Origin: Mycolicibacterium peregrinum
Lineage (GTDB): Bacteria; Actinomycetota; Actinomycetes; Mycobacteriales; Mycobacteriaceae
NCBI RefSeq assembly: GCF_002102345.1
Contig: NZ_LQPP01000034.1
Location: forward strand, 1-42,663
DNA length: 42,663 nt
Direction: 5' to 3'
The notes under the pieces were generated by a model, which worked only from the letters and a program-made list of their open reading frames with translations, was not told the DNA's origin and did no database searches. This document shows positions 39,215-42,663 of this stretch, piece by piece (the first letter of the stretch is position 1; each line of letters begins with the position of its first letter). The position numbers and the translations under genes were made by a program.

Positions 39215-40303
39215 CTACGCCGACCGGCTCGCCGAAAATCGGGCGATCTCGGCCAGGCCGGTCTTTGCCTGGGGGTGGATGGGGGCGGCGGCCAGGGTGT
39301 CCAGGGCGCGGTTGGTCAGCAGCTCGATGTGCGCCTCGACGGCGGCGAGGGCGCCCACCGATTCGATGGCCCGGCACAGGTCGCCCACCTGAGTGTCGGA
39401 CAGCTCGGTACCCACCGAGGTGCGCAGCAGCTCTGCGGCTGCGGGATCGGACTTGTCGGCGAGCTCGAGCGCCTCGGCCAGCAGCACCGTGCGCTTGCCG
39501 GACCGCAGGTCGTCACCGGAGGGCTTTCCGGTCACCGCCGGGTCGCCGAACACCCCGAGCACGTCGTCGCGGAGCTGGAAGGCGACCCCCAGATCGTTGC
39601 CGACCTGGTGGAAGATCTGCTGCACGTCGGGCCGGTCGGCGGCTGCGGCGGCGCCCAGCTGCAGCGGACGGGCCACGGTGTAGGACGCGGTCTTGTAGGT
39701 GTTGACGTTCATCGCCGAGGCCACCGATTCGGCGCGGCTGGCCTCCGCGACGATGTCGAGGTACTGACCGCCGAGGACTTCGGTGCGGATGTGACGCCAC
39801 ACCTGCTGCACGCGCTGCTGTGCGTCGGCGGGGATCGGGGCGGAAGCGACGATGTCGTCGGCCCAGGACAGCGCCAGGTCGCCGGCCAGGATGGCCGCCG
39901 ACAAGCCGAACTGTCGCGACGAGCCGTGCCAATTGCGCTCGCGGTGCCGGTCGGCGAACACCCGGTGCACGGTCGGCAGGCCACGGCGGGTGGCCGAATC
40001 GTCGATGACGTCGTCGTGCACCAGGGCACAGGCCTGCAGCAGTTCCAGTGCGGCGAACAACCTCAGCACATCGGGATCAGCGGGGCGGTCGGCCGGGTCG
40101 ATCACCGCGCGCCAGCCCCAATAGGCGAAGGCCGGGCGCATCCGTTTGCCGCCGCGCAGCACGAATTCTTCGAGGGCCTCGGTCAGCTCGGCGTAGTCGG
40201 TTCCGATGTACTCGCAGTCGCGGCGGCGCTCACGGAGATAGTCGCGCAGTTGGTCGGTGACGGCTGCGGCCAGCTCGACGGTTGACGGAGCCGATGTTTG
40301 CAC
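39215..40303 (-). CDS. idsA2: Polyprenyl (geranylgeranyl-type) diphosphate synthase
   Basis: Builds short-chain isoprenyl diphosphates from IPP and allylic starters. The 362-aa protein has the first Asp-rich motif HDDVIDDSATRRG, with DDxxD present. The second motif is LRDDVLGVFGD, where the last Asp of DDxxD is replaced by Gly in the usual register; from recall, the same is seen in M. tuberculosis IdsA2. GKRMRPAF marks the IPP site. The GTG at 40303 is chosen, with AGGGGCGGG upstream; a GTG 16 codons earlier at 40351 falls next to a likely -10. The Rv2172c gene I recall beside idsA2 in M. tuberculosis is missing. Confidence 0.88.
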   Translation of the reverse strand: MQTSAPSTVELAAAVTDQLRDYLRERRRDCEYIGTDYAELTEALEEFVLRGGKRMRPAFAYWGWRAVIDPADRPADPDVLRLFAALELLQACALVHDDVIDDSATRRGLPTVHRVFADRHRERNWHGSSRQFGLSAAILAGDLALSWADDIVASAPIPADAQQRVQQVWRHIRTEVLGGQYLDIVAEASRAESVASAMNVNTYKTASYTVARPLQLGAAAAADRPDVQQIFHQVGNDLGVAFQLRDDVLGVFGDPAVTGKPSGDDLRSGKRTVLLAEALELADKSDPAAAELLRTSVGTELSDTQVGDLCRAIESVGALAAVEAHIELLTNRALDTLAAAPIHPQAKTGLAEIARFSASRSA

Positions 40304-40353
40304 GCTCAGCGCCCGCCCCTTTCTGTGTTCAACGGTGTCCGGAGAGTGCACTC

Positions 40354-40359
40354 AGCGTA
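40354..40359 (-). promoter_or_regulatory. Candidate -10 (TACGCT) for idsA2-mptA
   Basis: On the minus strand TACGCT would start transcription near 40347, leaving a leader of about 44 nt before the GTG at 40303. This would exclude the GTG at 40351 as a start. Confidence 0.4.
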
Positions 40360-40421
40360 GAGCGTGTCACGCGTTTTGTACCAAGCGAGGCCGCCTGGTG
40401 ATTGCTGGGTGAGGACGGCGG

Positions 40422-41138
40422 TCAGTCGCCACCGGTGACCGGGTCGCCCGGTTTCGGGGAGGTGTCCCGGCTCATCCAGGCCAGGCTCCCGATCACGCCG
40501 GCCACCAGGAACGCGCCGACGATGAGCCAGATGGTCGCCGTGGTGAAGGACCGGGCACTGGGATCGGTGTAGCGGGCCTGGGCGCTCATGGTGCTGACGA
40601 TTCCCGGCCGCAGTTTCCATTCCACGATCGAGGAACTCACCTGATCGCCGTTGGTCGAGGTCACTTCGCCGGGGAACGACACCGTCAGCAGAACGTCGGC
40701 CTGCGGATCGTTGAGCGAGGTGAGGTCCACCCGGCCCTCCAGGATCACCAGGTCACCCGCGCGGCGCAGAGAGATGTCGACGCCGGCGGCATCCCGGCTC
40801 ATGCCGGCCAGCTGGGGCAGTTCGGCGAACGTGAGGTCGGAGAAGACGGCCTGGGAACCGACGTAGTCGTCGCGGCTGTACTCCGAGACGGCGACCTTCG
40901 TGGCGAACGGAAGGTTGTTCAGCAGCTGCGGGCCCTTGTCGTCGGAGTCGCGCGGCTTGGCGGCGGCGATGATCTGACCGGACACCCTGTCATCGGGCGA
41001 GACCGTGATCGACGTGCGGACCCGGACGCAGCCCACCGCCATGGGCAGGATCAGCAACAACATCACCAACGTGAGCAGGCGGGTCCGTCGGCTACGTCTG
41101 GGATGGCGGCTCGGTGGTCGGACAGGCACGCTGGTCAT
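40422..41138 (-). CDS. lppM: Lipoprotein LppM
   Basis: An envelope protein of 238 aa. A basic N terminus (RHPRRSRRTRL) leads to a hydrophobic signal ending in MAVGC, a lipobox. The exported domain (about 40-190) matches the LppM fold, and a membrane segment lies near the C terminus (TIWLIVGAFLVAGVIGSLAW). M. tuberculosis LppM (Rv2171) affects phagosome handling and glycolipid display. The ATG at 41138 is used; no clear Shine-Dalgarno is visible. It begins 11 bp after the GNAT gene ends, on the same strand, so the two are probably one transcript. Confidence 0.87.
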   Translation of the reverse strand: MTSVPVRPPSRHPRRSRRTRLLTLVMLLLILPMAVGCVRVRTSITVSPDDRVSGQIIAAAKPRDSDDKGPQLLNNLPFATKVAVSEYSRDDYVGSQAVFSDLTFAELPQLAGMSRDAAGVDISLRRAGDLVILEGRVDLTSLNDPQADVLLTVSFPGEVTSTNGDQVSSSIVEWKLRPGIVSTMSAQARYTDPSARSFTTATIWLIVGAFLVAGVIGSLAWMSRDTSPKPGDPVTGGD

Positions 41139-41149
41139 CGTGCCAGATC

Positions 41150-41743
41150 TCACAACGGCAGTGGGCGACCGAGGATGGCGAACGGCCGGGGGTCGCCGGC
41201 GAAGTGGTAACCGCGGATGACGTCGGTGAAGCCCAGCCGCCGGTACAACCGCCACGCCCGATTGGCCTCGCCATTGATCTCAGGGGTCGACAACAGCACG
41301 TGAGATTCACCGCGCCCGGCCAACAGTCGCCTGGTCAGAGCCTCGCCGAGGCCCTGCCCCTGGGCGCGCGGCTCGATGTGCAGCTCGGTGAGTTCGAAGT
41401 AGCTGGCCATCAGGTCGGCGATGTGCACCGGGTTGGTGCCCATCCGCTGCAGACCGGAGATGACCTGTTGCTGCCACCACTGATCCGGCGCGCCGCTGTA
41501 GCCGTAGGCGATCCCCAGCAGGGGAGCGTCGAGTAGATCCGCGCTGTCGGGCCTGGTGGATTCGGGGGCCTCGACGGCAGCCACGCATTTCCAGCCTGCG
41601 CGCCGGGTGTGTTCGAGCCACAGCGCGGCACGCTGTTCCTCGGTTCCGCGCGGGTAGCGCATGGCGTCGACGTACACGCGCAGAGCCTCGGGGAGCCGGC
41701 GCTTCATATCGTCCGGCGACAGATCGATGAGATACGTCGCCAA
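41150..41743 (-). CDS. GNAT-family N-acetyltransferase (Rv2170-like)
   Basis: A cytoplasmic acetyl-CoA-dependent acetyltransferase of 197 aa. The pyrophosphate loop of the GNAT fold is RAQGQGLGEALTRRLL, followed by NRAWRLYRRLGF, the usual end of the core; the N-terminal ~60 residues are a helical addition. The start is a TTG at 41743, since the next in-frame ATG (residue 12) would remove the first strand; GAAAGGCG lies upstream. From memory, M. tuberculosis Rv2170 was reported to acetylate isocitrate dehydrogenase; the substrate here is not readable. It leads the lppM-idsA2-mptA strand. Confidence 0.82.
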   Translation of the reverse strand: MATYLIDLSPDDMKRRLPEALRVYVDAMRYPRGTEEQRAALWLEHTRRAGWKCVAAVEAPESTRPDSADLLDAPLLGIAYGYSGAPDQWWQQQVISGLQRMGTNPVHIADLMASYFELTELHIEPRAQGQGLGEALTRRLLAGRGESHVLLSTPEINGEANRAWRLYRRLGFTDVIRGYHFAGDPRPFAILGRPLPL

Positions 41744-41849
41744 TGCTTTCGCCTTTCGCCCGCCCGGTGTCCTGCCTAACTCATTATCTTCAGCATTATC
41801 CGGTTGACAGACGGTCGGTCCCGTCGACCCGAGCTATCTCGCGACGACC

Positions 41850-41902
41850 TACAATCGACGGTGAACAAGGTGGTACGGCTCGGATCGACCTCGTATCATT
41901 AG
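41850..41902 (+). promoter_or_regulatory. Possible leaderless 13-codon ORF upstream of the DUF3040 gene
   Basis: TACAAT (41850-41855) is followed five bases later by GTG (41861), which opens a 13-codon frame ending in TAG at 41902. TATCAT (41894-41899), near the end of that frame, is a second candidate -10 for the gene itself. A 7-bp stem-loop (41909-41928) lies between the small frame and the DUF3040 Shine-Dalgarno. Confidence 0.3.
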
Positions 41903-41972
41903 GGTTAGGTGCCCGTGATTGCGGGCACGTGAAATCTTGAAAAGCGACGGCGGCGTCGGCAAGGAGGGACGA

Positions 41973-42377
41973 ATGCCACTCTCCGATCATGAGCAGCGCA
42001 TGCTCGACCAGATCGAGAGCGCGCTGTATGCCGAGGATCCCAAGTTCGCCTCGAGCGTTCGTGGTGGGACCTTGCGCGCGCCATCGGCTCGGCGCAGGCT
42101 TCAGGGTGCGTTGTTGTTCGTCCTCGGCCTGGCGTTGTTGGTAGTCGGTGTCGCGGTGAAATCGCTGTGGCTCGGTGGTTTCCCGGTACTGTCGGTGTTC
42201 GGCTTCGTCGCGATGTTCGCCGGCGTCGTGTTCGCCGTCACCGGCCCGCGCGTGACCGGCGGCCCCGGGCGTGCGGCCCAGGGTTCCGGCAATGCGCCAC
42301 GGCAGCGTCGTCAGCGCGGCGGCGGCTCTTTCACCACTCGGATGGAAGACCGGTTCCGGCGCCGGTTCGACGACTGA
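41973..42377 (+). CDS. DUF3040 membrane protein (Rv2169c-like)
   Basis: A small actinobacterial membrane protein of unknown function, 134 aa. The N terminus MPLSDHEQRMLDQIE is the hallmark of DUF3040. Two membrane segments follow (about 50-66 and 72-92), then a Gly/Arg-rich basic tail ending FRRRFDD. AGGAGGG lies 7 nt before the ATG at 41973, one of the best ribosome sites in the window. A U-tract terminator follows 18 nt after the stop. The 229-bp upstream gap holds the small candidate frame and promoter hexamers. Confidence 0.88.
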   Translation: MPLSDHEQRMLDQIESALYAEDPKFASSVRGGTLRAPSARRRLQGALLFVLGLALLVVGVAVKSLWLGGFPVLSVFGFVAMFAGVVFAVTGPRVTGGPGRAAQGSGNAPRQRRQRGGGSFTTRMEDRFRRRFDD

Positions 42378-42395
42378 ATCGTCTGACCGAATCAG

Positions 42396-42428
42396 GGGGC
42401 AGCCCGTAACGGGTTGCCCCTTTTTTTT
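42396..42428 (+). terminator. Intrinsic terminator after the DUF3040 gene
   Basis: An 11-base stem (GGGGCAGCCCG against CGGGTTGCCCC, one G-U pair) with a TAA loop is followed at once by eight T's. Confidence 0.9.
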
Positions 42429-42501
42429 GTGCGCTCTTCCCGACTCCCCGTCGGGCGCAGGCGGCGGCCCAGCGACACGCCGGAGTCGATGCCCCGCGTC
42501 C

Positions 42502-42564
42502 GGTTGTGGGGCGGTGTGGGGGAGATCGGCAGATTCTCAGGGAATTCCGCCCCACAACCCCCCA
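42502..42564. promoter_or_regulatory. G-box pairs in an inverted repeat, candidate MraZ operator
   Basis: TGGGG at 42507 and 42517 is spaced 10 bp apart. Its mirror, CCCCA at 42550 and 42560, is also 10 bp apart. A perfect 13-bp inverted repeat (42502-42514 with 42547-42559) frames the area. Ten-bp TGGGN repeats are the binding pattern of MraZ upstream of dcw clusters. The assignment rests on the expected position of mraZ beyond the window end. Confidence 0.4.
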
Positions 42565-42572
42565 CCTTCTCG

Positions 42573-42597
42573 CCGCAGGCCTTCACCTGCGGTTTTT
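42573..42597 (+). terminator. Intrinsic terminator in the pre-mraZ region
   Basis: CCGCAGG and CCTGCGG pair around a six-base loop and are followed by five T's. It lies downstream of the G-box repeat and no gene ends nearby, so it may act as an attenuator in a leader. From 42598 to the end I see only further G-runs (42617, 42638, 42650). Confidence 0.7.
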
Positions 42598-42663
42598 CTG
42601 TTTCCTCGGGCCTCAGTGGGGCGTCGAGCTGTCGTCAGGGGGCAATTCTGGGGGGTTCGGGTA

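Noticed and set aside
42392..42586. 64-74-codon minus-strand frames at the right edge
   Set aside because: They cross two terminators and the G-box repeat and have no ribosome site.

Overview
The window is a high-GC actinobacterial chromosome segment. Gene content and order match the region that runs, in Mycobacterium tuberculosis, from the adenylyl cyclase gene Rv2212 down to Rv2169c, just before the mraZ/dcw cell-division cluster. Mycobacterial signatures include qcrCAB with a diheme QcrC, MmpS3, PimB', MptA, LppM, PknL, RipC and a class II AroG. It is probably a non-tuberculous, fast-growing mycobacterium (Mycolicibacterium-like). That assignment is inference from gene content; I could not run a species search. 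No rRNA, tRNA, CRISPR array, prophage or insertion sequence was found, and almost all of the window is ordinary core genome.

Layout. 70-3463: class III cyclase (-), gcvT and ilvE (+). 3460-6510: DUF3043 gene with cobU-cobT-cobS (-), for late cobalamin assembly. 6665-10823: Fe-S carrier ErpA, a membrane protein, adenosine kinase and asnB. 11014-19599: the cytochrome bcc-aa3 region. Here ctaC-ctaF (+) and ctaE-qcrC-qcrA-qcrB (-) converge on mmpS3, a four-TM protein, an LpqN/LpqT-type lipoprotein and a small secreted Cys protein. 19724-24257: trpD, an exonuclease/GIY-YIG fusion, a tiny four-Cys protein and the peptidoglycan hydrolase ripC. 24226-33009: envelope and lipid genes, namely a metalloprotease-like membrane protein, pimB', fadD15, two SRPBCC proteins, an ArsA-like ATPase, a small Cys protein, a PlsC acyltransferase and a GT-C mannosyltransferase. 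33093-35928: membrane protein, exoribonuclease, aroG. 35938-42377: pknL and its divergent DNA-binding partner, then the GNAT-lppM-idsA-mptA block (-) and a DUF3040 gene. The last 286 bases are non-coding, with two intrinsic terminators and G-rich repeats ahead of the presumed mraZ.

How the genes work together. Three themes dominate: respiration (ctaC, ctaE, ctaF, qcrABC, erpA), mannolipid and envelope construction (pimB', the GT-C enzymes, idsA prenyl chains, lppM, ripC, plsC, fadD15), and amino-acid or cofactor synthesis (gcvT, ilvE, trpD, aroG, asnB, cobUTS).

The clearest non-coding signal is a recurrent TANNNT hexamer placed 6 or 7 nt before the start codon, the geometry of mycobacterial leaderless promoters. 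I see it at gcvT, ilvE, the DUF3043 gene, trpD, the exonuclease fusion, aroG, pknL and the pknL partner. It fixes several GTG starts and argues against leader-based control of those genes. The best candidates for unexplored biology are the SRPBCC/ArsA/Cys-protein/PlsC cluster beside fadD15, the back-to-back pknL promoters, the four-Cys protein upstream of ripC, and the structured tail leading to mraZ.
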